DNA of 64,000 nucleotides from Branchiostoma floridae (Eukaryota; Chordata; Leptocardii; Amphioxiformes; Branchiostomatidae): the NCBI RefSeq assembly GCF_000003815.2, contig NC_049981.1, positions 7,251,705-7,315,704 of the forward strand, read 5' to 3'. Position 1 is the first letter of the stretch. Each line of letters opens with the position of its first letter. The notes under the pieces were generated by a model, which was given only the letters and a program-made list of their open reading frames with translations, was not told where the DNA came from and did no database searches. This document shows, in pieces, positions 21,601 through 31,196 of the stretch. The position numbers and the translations under genes are program-made.

Positions 21601-21711
21601 TGGTATTGAAAATATTGGAGTCTGAAGCTAATGTCCCAATATTGCTAAATGGCCTATTTTTAGAATATAGGTTACGCCTGTTCTCCTCCAACCTCTGCTT
21701 GGAGAGGAATA

Positions 21712-21961
21712 CTGTACATGCATTTAAGTTCGCGGGGATTTAATTTCGCGGTGGTTGTAATTTCGTGGTAGCACCATGCACTGTAGTCTCTTACTGCCAT
21801 GGAAAAATGTTCGCGCTGGTTAAAAGTTCGCGGTAGCACCATATGCACTGTAGTCTCTTACTGCCATGGAAAAATGTTAGCGGTGTTTTTAAATTCGCGA
21901 TGAGGTGACCACCGCGAAAACCGCGAACATAAATCCACCGCGAACATTTTTGCATTTACAG
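21712..21961. mobile_element. CTGTAAATGCA-family MITE, copy 2 with internal duplication
   Basis: About 250 bp, reverse orientation, flanked by TA. It is longer than the other copies because the segment with GCACTGTAGTCTCTTACTGC and CATGGAAAAATGTT occurs twice in tandem (about 21778-21820 and 21846-21880). The ends are CTGTACATGCATTT and TGCATTTACAG. Confidence 0.85.
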
Positions 21962-22247
21962 TATACACCGACTGATGCAGCGGTAAAACCGTATCCTGTA
22001 AACCCTGTTGACCAAACAGAGACGGTGTCAGATAATCCTTCCCGCTCAAGTGGTGGGAAACACCGCAAAGTCAACAGTGGATATCTCCAAGCAGATACAG
22101 GAAGGACGATCTATTGTTGTCTGGTTGGCCAGCCTTAATTTTCTTCTGCATGAATTCATACAAGTTTTCTAGATCTGTTGGAAGCGTCCTGTTTGATGAA
22201 GACACGCCACGGGTGATGTTTTTTTTTTTGCTTCTTGCATAGCTTGT

Positions 22248-22475
22248 TACTTTCTCTACGAAAATTAGATTATCGTTTGCATTTGTTTGTTTGTTTGTCT
22301 GTCTGTCTCTCTGTCTGTCTCTCTGTTATTCTCTCTACGAATATCAGATTATCGTTTGCATTTGTTTGTTTGTTTGTCTGTCTGTCTGTCTCTGTGTGTG
22401 TGTCTGTTTGCCTGTCTGTCTGTGTGCCTGTCTGTCTGTCTTTCTGTCTGCCTGTCTGTCTGTCTGTCTGTCTGG
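22248..22475. repeat. (GTTT)n/(GTCT)n microsatellite with duplicated 76-bp unit
   Basis: Two copies of a unit with TCTCTACGAA, GATTATCGTTTGCATTTG and then GTTT/GTCT repeats precede a longer pure GTCT tract. The open frames rich in CLSV are artefacts. Confidence 0.95.
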
Positions 22476-22687
22476 AAAGCATAACTCTAGAATGGACGGA
22501 TTCTTATAACATTTGGTAGGGATCACGATAGCCAAGATCGAGTTTGAATACGAGGCCCTCTAGCGGCTTTCTACTGCGTTGTAGTGAAACTTCCCGTTTT
22601 CATATCTCTTGTTCTGGACTGTTTTGATTGTTGAGTGGTGGGTAGATAGCTGTTGTTTCTTTCTTTGTTTCTTTGAGTGATTGGTGA
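22476..22687. repeat. Dispersed repeat fragment adjoining the microsatellite
   Basis: Contains GGCCCTCTAGCGGCTTTCTA and TTGTAGTGAAACTTCC. The same order (GGACCTTCTAGCGGTTTTCT, then ACTGCAGCAGGACTT) occurs at 23686-23825. It is probably one family with the ACCTCCATG repeat. Confidence 0.55.
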
Positions 22688-23039
22688 CTAAAGCTAAGGG
22701 CACAACCCGCCGTACGTGCAATTTGTCGGTACGTTTTCTGGCCTAATTGGGGAGACCACGTCTACCACGTATTTTTGGCTAAAACGTTCAGGCTGTACAT
22801 GGCAGGCGCGTCGCCCGTACTGGCTCGCGTACGGGGGCGAATCCTCAGCCCGATGGCACACAAAGTCCGCCTGCACGTAACGTTCTACGGCGTGTCTGCG
22901 TGCTCCAAAATCCGTCGGATTCCCTACGAGTTCGTACGGAGGCGGTACTTACCACTTACGGATCCGAAAAGATTGCCCACGTTTTGGCACGTAGACAGCA
23001 CGTATTTGCACGTACGGGAGGCTGTGCCCCTAGCTTTAG
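22688..23039. mobile_element. ACGTAC-rich MITE, copy III
   Basis: The ends CTAAAGCTAAGGGCACAACC and GCTGTGCCCCTAGCTTTAG are inverse, with TGA on both sides (22685-22687, 23040-23042) as a possible 3-bp duplication. The interior is in reverse orientation relative to copies I and II. 352 bp, non-coding. Confidence 0.85.
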
Positions 23040-23042
23040 TGA

Positions 23043-23363
23043 AACCACAAGTGGGGCCCAAGACAGATCGCCTCCGCTGTTTCCCCCGCCAGAGCCCAGC
23101 CGTCAGCATGGCTGAACAACATTAACCTTGACTCGCGCGGATTTCTGCCGCAGCCACTCCAATTCCTCAAGCCTCCGCTCTCCCCCGGCACTTTCTCAGA
23201 CTCTCAAGTGGTTCATATATTCTGCTGGAGGAGCCACTAAGTCTCGAGACGAGTTCTCACTCATTTAGCCTTCTTATCAACTTGCAGGCCCTTAAATTGT
23301 TTACTATTGTTTGCATTGTGTTATACCTGGAAGGTTATGTTTCGGGTCTATATTTTGTTTGTT
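23043..23363. other. Non-coding spacer
   Basis: No gene or repeat recognised; moderately GC-rich up to 23200. Confidence 0.4.
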
Positions 23364-23850
23364 ACCTCCATGAAATGGCATGGAGGTTTGTCTGTCTGTC
23401 TGTCTGCCTGTCTGTCAACAAGATAACTCAAGAACGGCTGGGTGGATTAGTTTCATACTTTATGTGTTGGTAGGTTGTGATGAAAGCTAAAAATGATTAG
23501 ATTTTGGGCCCCCTAGCGGCTTCCCTTGGTACTGCAGCGCAACTTCCAGTTTTGCTATCTCGTGCTCTGAACATGTACAAGCTATATGGTCACGAATTTT
23601 GAGTGTTAGATAGTTCTTGTGCTCAGGAAGAAGTGACATAAGTTTGGGCCCGCTAGCGACTAGTTTGTTTGTTTGTTTGTGGACAGCATGACTCGAAAAG
23701 TTGTTGATGGATCCTCGTCACATTTAGTATGTGGGTAAGGGTCGGGAAAACAAAGTTCAAGTTCGATTATGGACCTTCTAGCGGTTTTCTACGGTACTGC
23801 AGCAGGACTTCAGGTTTTGACACCTTTGTGATAGAAAATAAGTTTTAACT
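23364..23850. repeat. Dispersed repeat with an ACCTCCATG terminal hairpin, copy 2
   Basis: Begins with the hairpin ACCTCCATG(AAATGG)CATGGAGGT, followed by (GTCT)n, AACTCAAGAACGGCTGG, ATTAGATTTTGGGC and GGTACTGCAGCGCAACTTC, in the order of the 17176 copy. After 23660 a related unit starts with (GTTT)n and GACAGCATGACTCG. Confidence 0.75.
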
Positions 23851-23887
23851 TTGACGCCTAGACATGTATAAAGCTATTACATATGTA

Positions 23888-24109
23888 ACGCTGGTTCACC
23901 TTTATCCGAGGGTAACCTATATTCGTTGTTTGTAAGAACGTAAATACGTATTTAGGGATATGAAGTCAACGGACGGTGGTTTCACATCGGAACATTTTGA
24001 AAATATGGCAATTTTGAAACCACAGTCCACAGATTTAATACTCATAAATGTGCTGCTTTTAAAGACAACGGATAAAGGTCACCCCACGGATAAAGTTGAA
24101 CTAGTGTAA
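23888..24109. mobile_element. TTCACCTTTATCCG-family MITE, copy C
   Basis: The left end, TAACGCTGGTTCACCTTTAT, and the right end, GATAAAGTTGAACTAGTGT, are inverse. The core GGTGGTTTCACATCGGAACA is mirrored by TTTTGAAACCACAGTCC. 222 bp, non-coding. Confidence 0.85.
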
Positions 24110-24280
24110 CACGAATAGGCCTTTCAGAATTCCGCCTGTCCAATATGGATTAGCGGTGAAGGCCAAGCGGAATATGAAGCGATCAAGAGAGATTTAGTCC
24201 GGATTAAAGTGTCATATTCCTGAATGAGGAGTCGAAATTTGTTTGAGTGAGATGTGGTGGGTTCATTTAACATCGACTAT

Positions 24281-24482
24281 CATAATTCCACCAAGTGCCA
24301 TAATAATGCCACCTCAAAAAACGTTAGTAGAGACGTATTCCCAAGATTGTCTTGTACACCGAATGTTAAATATCCTAAATGTAATACAATTCAGATATTT
24401 AGGTGTTGAAGACAATCTTGAGAAAGCCTTTATAACAACGTTTTTTTGAGGTGGCGGTATAATGGCACCTGGTGGAATTATG
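24281..24482. mobile_element. 202-bp near-complete palindrome (foldback element)
   Basis: The outer arms CATAATTCCACCAAGTGCCA and its inverse (GGCACCTGGTGGAATTATG) continue through CCACCTCAAAAAACGTT/AACGTTTTTTTGAGGTGG. Inner arms, AAGATTGTCTT and AGACAATCTT, pair again, so nearly the whole element could fold as one hairpin. No relation to the other families in the window was seen. Confidence 0.85.
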
Positions 24483-24627
24483 TGAATGTATGTTACATGT
24501 TTAACATAAGACTTGGGGTTCACATCCCCTCAGAAAAGGTACTTAGTGGCCCCATAGTCGTTTTAAGGCCGTATAGGGACATTGGGTTGTTATACACGAG
24601 GTCTAGGGTACGGTATTGAAAGGTAGA

Positions 24628-24797
24628 GAACCCTATTCTCCAGCCTTTACCACACCAGTCGGAGTCAGGTACCCATTTTTACACCTGGTCGAGAGTGAGG
24701 ACAGTCTTTCCCAAGAGTACAAGGTCCGTACCATGACAGGATTTGAACCCGAAACCCCTGGTTCTGGGCCAAACCCCCTGACGTTACGCCACAAGAC
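24628..24797 (-). mobile_element. tRNA-derived SINE
   Basis: On the minus strand the 5' part has an A-box-like TGGCGTAACGTCAGG and a perfect B box, GGTTCAAATCC, about 40 bases apart, as in an RNA polymerase III promoter. The body follows: CTTGTACTCTTGGGAAAGAC, TCCTCACTC and CAGGTGTAAAAATGGGTACC. Fragments of the same body are at 21262 and 30974. It is non-coding and would depend on a LINE for mobility. Confidence 0.8.
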
Positions 24798-24828
24798 CCA
24801 CATATGATATGACTCAGTGTCGCACATC

Positions 24829-24829
24829 A

Positions 24830-24880
<51 letters not shown>

Positions 24881-24940
24881 ATGTGTGTGTGAAAGAGAGA
24901 GAGAGAGAAAGAGAGAGAGCGTGTGAGAGATACAGATCAG

Positions 24941-24973
<33 letters not shown>

Positions 24974-25090
24974 GAGAGGCGGAGAGCGACTGACAGACAG
25001 ACACAGACAGGCAGCCAACAGTACAGGCAAAAACAGATTGAGTGAGTGAATGAGTGAGTGAGTGCGTGAGTGAGTGAGAGTGAGTGAGTG
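24829..25090. repeat. Compound microsatellite (TG)n-(GA)n-(CA)n-(GTGA)n
   Basis: Consecutive blocks of TG, GAGA, CA, CAGA and GTGA repeats. All open frames here are low-complexity artefacts. Confidence 0.95.
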
Positions 25091-25733
25091 ACCGCTCTTA
25101 ACAAAATGAGTGAGCCGCTTTTCAAAACCATTAGCTTAGATGAATACACAACATAACTTACCTCGTTACGAAAAAAAGTTTCCATCTCAAGCAGTGCAGC
25201 AGTAATCTACATGTGCGACGAATGAACGCCTATCGGTGACAATGAGATTAGCAACTTATCAATTTCCATCGCAGAATTCTAATGGCGGTATGCATAGATA
25301 TTAATAACCAAATCTAATTACACAAGCGAGGAAAGATACGTGCGCTTTTCAGATAAACTTGATAAGGAAATAGAAAAAAGAGCCATCAATCATATTTTTC
25401 TACTTATATTTTTCGAAGAGGAAATGAGGAAGAAAAGTCGACAACGGCAACTGGATTATAAAGTTTGTCCCATGCGACTGTTTTGCAGAAATGAACGATT
25501 TGTATTCGTTATCGCCTGTTTCTCCGAGGTGACAATTAGGGACTAATCACGTTAGTAGGACTGGCGGAGGCGTTAAGCGAGGTGCCGCTTCGTGTAAACT
25601 TGATAAACATGAAAAAACGGGTCGTTTGTCATATTTTCATAGTTTCGGAATCAAATCATACGGAGGAGGGTGAGAGAGATCACTCGGGAAATAGGCCGCA
25701 AACGCCCTTTCCTGAAGGTACATTAGCGAAGTG
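25091..25733. other. Non-coding stretch, no gene recognised
   Basis: No motif seen in the short open frame at 25340-25546 or elsewhere. Confidence 0.4.
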
Positions 25734-26037
25734 TTACGGATTAAAAACTTAATGCGAAAGTCGCACCTTTCGCTATGATTAATGATGAAGGATTCGTAAG
25801 TTTTTCTAGAGTGTACGACTTTTCAAAAGGCCAGTTCGTGGCATTAACGCTGGTTCACCTTTATCCGTGGAGTAACCTATATCCGTTACGGAGTAAAAAC
25901 TTAATGCGAAAGTCGGATCTTTCACTATGATTAATAATCAAGTATTCATCATTTTTTCTAGAGTCTACGACTTTTCAAAAGGCCAGTTCTTGGCATTATA
26001 ATGCTTGTTCATCTTTATTCGTGGGGTAACCTATATC
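25734..26037. repeat. 152-bp tandem duplication containing a MITE end
   Basis: Units 25734-25885 and 25886-26037 share TTAATGCGAAAGTCG, TTTTTCTAGAGT, ACGACTTTTCAAAAGGCCAG and a terminal piece of the TTCACCTTTATCCG family. The MITE end was therefore duplicated together with its flank. Confidence 0.85.
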
Positions 26038-26152
26038 CGTTGTTTAAAACTAGAGGGTGTTTAGGGATAGCGTGTCGACGGAAGTTGGTTTCAAAGTGCT
26101 ATATTTTGAAAATACAGTTGTTTTGCAGTTTAAAACCACCGTCCGTCGTCCA

Positions 26153-26155
<3 letters not shown>
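25998..26155. mobile_element. TTCACCTTTATCCG-family MITE, copy E, missing its right end
   Basis: Left half: TTCATCTTTATTCGTGGGGT, then TTTAGGGATAGCGTGTCGAC. Core: GGTTTCAAAGTGCTATATTT with its inverse. The expected right terminal repeat is replaced by a (TG)n tract starting near 26155. Confidence 0.75.
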
Positions 26156-26192
<37 letters not shown>

Positions 26193-26245
26193 TTGTGTGT
26201 GTGTGTTTGCCGCTGCTCGCGCGTATGTGTGCATGTTTGTGTGTG
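26153..26245. repeat. (TG)n microsatellite
   Basis: Nearly pure TG tract, interrupted near 26209-26222 by CCGCTGCTCGCGCG. Confidence 0.95.
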
Positions 26246-26579
26246 ATATAGTTATCAAATACTAACAGTATTGTACATTATGATGATTCTACAGAATAAA
26301 AAGTATCGAAAAGAGTGCTTTCGATATCACACAGTTGGTGCAATAAGGTTATATACGAAGCTATTCTTTTTTTTAGACCGGCGTGCTATTCAAATCAAAT
26401 TCTATTTCTCAACAATTGCAACGACAGTACTAGGGTCTATATAACGTACAATATTTATAGGGAACAGCAACTACATACAATCTAGTGAAGTAAAAAGTAC
26501 TAGTATGATGATCAGAAAGTACATTGTTCAGTGTAAGTTTGTGTTTGGGATAATTTTGACAGAATCTCTTTTGCGTACC

Positions 26580-27030
26580 GAGATGTAAGAGAGTGGAGTC
26601 TGGACATGACATATGAACTTTATTGCACGACATTTGTACATGGTACAATGCATGGCAACGACTATTACACAAAGTACAAAATAGTTGTATAGAATAAGAC
26701 ATCTTAATTAACATAAAAAGAAGGGCTAACACATGTCTTTGATATAGTGTTACAATCGAGTTGGGCTATCATGAGTTTCATTATTCTTGCTAATAGAAAA
26801 GCAGTCTTTGATATATTTGGCTATCTTGGCATCATGGGAGTTGTGGCATCTAAAGATATATACAAATCTGTCTGTAGCGTCGAGTCTCTTGACATCTGCT
26901 GTACTGGATTCGAGAAATGTGAATAGGTCATTACGTAAAATAGCGTATCTAGAACATTCCATTAAAAAGTGAAATTCATCTTCATGATATAAGGCCATGT
27001 TGATTTGATTATATGGATGACATCCGCGCT
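26580..27030 (-). mobile_element. LINE (non-LTR retrotransposon) 3' fragment
   Basis: The minus-strand open frame includes EDEFHFLMECSRYAILRNDL, which matches the conserved EDE-x-HFL-x2-C-x2-Y-x3-R block found after the reverse transcriptase in many CR1/Jockey-like ORF2 proteins. It then reads IFRCHNSHDAKIAKYIKDCF to a stop near 26750. Downstream on the same strand lies GTGCAATAAAGTTC, a plausible poly(A) signal. The RT core is missing, so this is a 5'-truncated copy. The N-terminal part of the open frame is low-complexity and probably not coding. Confidence 0.65.
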
Positions 27031-27247
27031 CACACCAATTTTTGGCCGTTTCCAAAAAAAAAAAAGAAGTTTTCGACCACACAATAAATTGTGCAAAGCA
27101 GCTGTAAAATGGGCACAAATATTCCTTAGATTGAAAAAAAAAAGTATCAGAAAACAGATAACTAATGCCATAGAATGCCAAAATAAATCTCAAGTCAAAG
27201 AGTAAGATGTGAAAGGACAGAAAGAAAAAAAATCTAGCTATTGTTGA
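27031..27247. other. A-rich spacer next to the LINE fragment
   Basis: Contains long A tracts at about 27053 and 27136. No gene recognised. Confidence 0.4.
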
Positions 27248-27702
27248 TAGGGGAGGTACCAGTACAGAAAATTCAGGTGTAGGTCCCGTTCAGGTCCAGA
27301 GGATCATTTCCAGGTCCGGACCTGAACCTGATTGTCAGTGGAAACTTGAGAACTGGCAATGCTCAAAACAATGGCAATTGGTCAATTTTTCTACAAAGGA
27401 ATCTGTTTGGTGGATTATTGGACTCCCACTGGTATTCTAAAATCCCATCTCCATGTAATAAAGGCTGTATCTGTACCTTTGACCGTAGAAACTTGGTACA
27501 ATTTACTATAAAATCTACTTGACTTCACTCTTGTTGTCTTCTTGGCCCCCGGTTAGACCCCAAATGCCTGCCGACATAGTGTGTTCATTTTGTAATTGGC
27601 GAAACCTGTTACTCTGATCTTTTTCAGGTCTGTTTTTTTCGGATTGGTCCAAGAAGAAAAAAAATGTTTTGCACCCGTATGATGTACTGGTCCCTACACC
27701 TA
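27248..27702. mobile_element. hAT-type MITE, aged full-length copy
   Basis: Same layout as the 1446 element: TAGGGGAGGTACCAGTAC, GTTCAGGTCCAGAGGATC, TGTTTGGTGGATTATTGGAC, then GTACTGGTCCCTACACCTA. Flanks ATTGTTGA and ACTGTTGG agree at 6 of 8 positions. Divergence is higher than in the 1446 copy. Confidence 0.75.
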
Positions 27703-27841
27703 ACTGTTGGTATACCATACTATGTGTGTTTAGTCCTATGTTCAACCTTCCTAGCCACTTTGATTTCATACTGAAGGCAACTTTTTTTTTGCCAAACTTT
27801 TTTTTTATTCGCTCGCTCGCATCAGTTTTGGAGTTCCCAGA

Positions 27842-27876
27842 GGATGTCATCCATATAATCAAATCAACATGGCCTA
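27842..27876 (+). mobile_element. Small LINE piece inverted relative to 26994-27026
   Basis: GATGTCATCCATATAATCAA and the following ATCAACATGGCC match the reverse complement of 26994-27026. Two opposed LINE pieces thus flank the hAT element at 27248-27702. Confidence 0.7.
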
Positions 27877-27945
27877 AGTAGAATGAAAATCTCTGCATTT
27901 GAATTTGCCTTGGGTATGATTATGTTCTTTGAAGATCGCAGTTTC

Positions 27946-28097
27946 GAGGAACCCTCCCCTTTCATCACATGATTTGTCCCCAGAGTTTTCCTACAGTGTA
28001 GCAGTCCCACTCAGTCTTCGAGGATCACACCCCCCCCCCATCATCACACGGTCTGTCCCTAGATTTTTCCTACAGTGTAGCAGTCCCAGTCAGTCTT
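27946..28097. repeat. Tandem duplication, units of about 75 bp
   Basis: Units 27946-28019 and 28020-28097 share TTTTCCTACAGTGTAGCAGT and CAGTCTTCG. The second contains a 9-C tract. Confidence 0.85.
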
Positions 28098-28149
28098 CGC
28101 GTGCAAGCTTATCACAACAACGGGCGTGCCGGACTAAACCGGACTCCGC

Positions 28150-28880
28150 ACAAGTTCACATACACACACGCCAACACTAAACCGCGTAAACACAAACTCA
28201 GCATCCCAGAAGTGCTCTTATTATCAAGTTAGTTCAAGCCAAAGAAATTCAAAATACTGTGTAAATGCATTTAAGTTCGCGGAGATTTAAGTTCGCGGTT
28301 GCGGGAAAATGGACTTTTCGCGGTGGTTTTAATTTCGCGGTAGCACCATGCACTGTAGTCTCTTACTGTTATGGAAAAATGTTCGCGGTGGTTTTAAATT
28401 CGCGGTGAAGCGACCGCCGCGAAAACCGCGAACATTAAACCACCGCGAAAGTTTCTGTATTTAGTACCCCTGAACAAAAGTCTCCAACATTTTTTTTGTC
28501 GAAAAATGTAGAAATGTGGTAGATGTGGTGTCTAATTTCACATACACGCACACGAGCGCTTTAAACAACGTAATTAAACACAACCTCAGAACTGCAGAAA
28601 TGCTCTTATTATCAAGTTAGTGCAAGCCAAAGAAATTCAAAATACTCCTGACCAAAAAATGTAGAAATCTTGTACATGTATATGTGGTGTCTAATTTCAC
28701 ACAAGTTCACGTACACACACACGAGCGCTTTAAACAACGTTAACACAACCTCAGCTGCAGAAATGCTCTCGTTATCAAGTTAGTACAAGCCAAAGACATT
28801 CAAAATACCGACCCTTATCACAAGTATCCAATATTTTTGTCGTTGTTGAGAAATACAGAAATGTGGTAAATTTAGTGTCT
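28150..28880. repeat. Tandem array of about 165-bp units, split by a MITE
   Basis: GCTCTTATTATCAAGTTAGT with CAAGCCAAAGAAATTC recurs at about 28213, 28601 and, with small changes, 28764. GAGCGCTTTAAACAACGT recurs 169 bp apart (28554, 28723). The first unit is interrupted by the MITE at 28257-28464. Confidence 0.85.
28257..28464. mobile_element. CTGTAAATGCA-family MITE, copy 3
   Basis: Reverse orientation, TA on both sides, 208 bp. The left end has a small insertion (CTGTGTAAATGC) and the right end is mutated (CTGTATTTAG). It sits inside a tandem repeat unit. Confidence 0.85.
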
Positions 28881-28891
28881 TATTTCACACA

Positions 28892-29499
28892 AATTAATTA
28901 TGCAAATATGGTTCTCATTTGCATAAATCATATTAGTTGATCATCTCGTCCTCATAAAAAGACGACGATCGTATCTTAAGAAAGAAGACCATACTAACGT
29001 TAAGTCGGACGACTAACTCCGCTGACATGACCCTATCGGAACAAATGTACCCCCTTTTGCAGCTTCTAAATCACGAGTCAAGTGAAGAGTATATAATATA
29101 TAACATTAGGTCACTGGGCAAAGTACGGGTCCATGTAAACCGCAAACCAAGATATATTTACAAACGTTAACAAACATAGCATACTAGTTGGAATGCGCTA
29201 AGCTAATACATGGCGCTTGTCTTGCTTTGTGGTTAAAATGGCAGAGCATTTCTTTCAGGTTTCTTCTCTTTTCAGTAATAAATACGTATACTAATGGCCT
29301 TTTAGTCTACAGAAGTACAAATTCCTGTGGCAGAAAAGTAGAAGTTGTTTGTCTAAAAGACAACTAGAGTTCCACGACCCCGTACCTTCGCCAAATGATC
29401 CTAACCTTTACAACTGCTGTATCAATTGTGTTACTCATTAGTTATGCAAATATGTTTCTTATTTGCATAAATCATATCAGTTGATCATCTCCTCCACCG
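28892..29499. repeat. Two copies of an octamer-bearing repeat
   Basis: Bases 28892-28955 and 29435-29499 share ATGCAAATATG, TTATTTGCATAAATCATAT-like sequence and GTTGATCATCTC. Each contains one ATGCAAAT and one inverted ATTTGCAT octamer about 9-10 bp apart. Downstream both have TTAAGAAAGAAG. Bases between the copies (28956-29434) show no gene. Confidence 0.75.
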
Positions 29500-29852
29500 G
29501 ACAACAGACGTACACAATCTATGTTAAGAAAGAAGGATTTTATCGCTTTTTCTGATAATTTATGTCAATGAGGATCTAATTTGCATAATCAATGTTCGAC
29601 GCTGTTCTGTGAGAAGGACAAGTTTGTCCTCATCTAACTCCTTTAGACCTTATTTGGCAAACTTCTGTATTCGAGGGGGCTCTGCCATAACTAGGTTTCA
29701 AAACCACCCGGACGTTTGTATAGAGAGAACGGCAAAACAGCTTGTATATGAATGTGTCAAAAGCCAAAAAAAAAAACGAGCAGCCCGCGTTGTAGTAGGC
29801 TTTAACAGATCCATATGTCGATGGAAAAATGTGTCTAGTAGACTAAACGATA
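29500..29852. other. Non-coding stretch
   Basis: The open frame at 29609-29884 runs into the next MITE and has no family motif. Confidence 0.4.
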
Positions 29853-30039
29853 CTGTAAATGCAGAAACTTTCTCTGTGGTTTAATGTTCGCGGTTTTCGC
29901 GGTGGTCGCGAACTTAAAACCACCGCGAACATTTTTCCATGGCAGTAAGAGACTATTGTGCATGGTGCTACCGCGAATTTAAAACCACCGCGAAAAGTCC
30001 ATTCTCAGAAATTCTCCGCGAACTTAAATGCATTTACAG
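29853..30039. mobile_element. CTGTAAATGCA-family MITE, copy 4
   Basis: 187 bp, same orientation as copy 1, flanked by TA (29851-29852, 30040-30041). It lacks part of the first GCGG block, hence its shorter length. Confidence 0.9.
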
Positions 30040-30973
30040 TATGCCATAGTTGAGAATAGCCAGCCAAAGGAATGCAGTACAAGTTTCAAAGTGTAAATTG
30101 TCTATTGGGCAAAATTCTACTATTTTTCTATCAACCCATAGAGTTCGGAAAAGACTACATGTTATAAGGTATATAAACCCGCTGAGGTAGAAACTGGAAT
30201 GTCAAGTGGACCACTTGGCGCTCGCCCCCCTCCCCAACCCTCAGTCTCAATTGTCTCGTGCCGCTTTTGTTGATGTTCAGGGCGGAAGAACTGTAGTGGC
30301 CCTGAGACGACATGCCTTTCTTCAAGATGTAAACATTAAGAAAGCAGTCTTGATGGCGCTACCGCACTGAGCGCGCTTCATTGTAAAAACTTCCGGAAGG
30401 AGTGACGATACCAACATTTTCGCGCAAACATTCTCGATACGATATCTGTGTTTTCCTGATAGGGAAATATATTGTTTTTGCTGGTGTGTTCTTTTTATTT
30501 CTTCTTCTTCATGTCTAGGACCAATCAGAGCGTCATAGTATATCAGATCACCTCGTTATTTTGTATTGTTGTTGTTCTGTCCAACGCTCCGTCCTTTTTG
30601 TGTTTATTTCCAAATCTTCTGGTTAATTCAGCACTTTGGCTCACATTTTATTTCTTTTTGCTTTTTTGACCTTTTTAATGTCTTTTTTTATGTCTGGCCT
30701 TTAAAGAGTGGTGAAATTTAAACCAGCATAAACCTTTTAGAAAAATTGCTAAAACACCTTTCATCTGCTTGGATCGACCATTTTTTATTATTTGTTCAAG
30801 AAACGAATGGTGATGTCCGTCTCAGGTTTGTTTTACAGATGTCTTTTTCTACATTGTGTAGCTTTCTGTTGTATGTTCTCTGTTCCTCTTTTGCCATATG
30901 TCGTTCAAAAATTTGAAAAAGGCAACCCAGATATTTAAATTGATATAAAACCGCATAATTTTATACTTCTTTT
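30040..30973. other. Non-coding stretch, T-rich at 30480-30700
   Basis: No gene recognised. The hydrophobic 65-residue open frame at 30472-30669 is a product of T-rich sequence. An ATCTGCTTGGA word is at about 30768. Confidence 0.4.
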
Positions 30974-31060
30974 AGCCTTGGCGCTAAAGGCACTAAACAT
31001 GACTTTCCTTACTCAGGTAGCTGACTTCGGTTGGTGAGGTGAAGGCGGTACAAGAAAAGG
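30974..31060 (+). mobile_element. SINE body fragment
   Basis: GCCTTGGCGCTAAAGGCACT, AAACATGACTTTCCTTACTC and GCTGACTTCGGTTGGTGAGG follow the order of the SINE body at 24628-24797 and related marine-invertebrate SINEs. No A or B box remains. Confidence 0.55.
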
Positions 31061-31196
31061 GTTCCACCTTCCAATATCGTATCCCAGACACAATGGATAA
31101 AAACAACCCACGGCCCCTATGGCCTTAAAAGGCTATGGGACTACCTTCACAAACCTGTCCAAGACGACCACCCGGGGGACTGGGCAGAAGCCGTCG

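Noticed and set aside
22235-22519. Cys/Val-rich repetitive proteins (CLSVCLSV type)
   Set aside because: Direct translation of the GTCT microsatellite.
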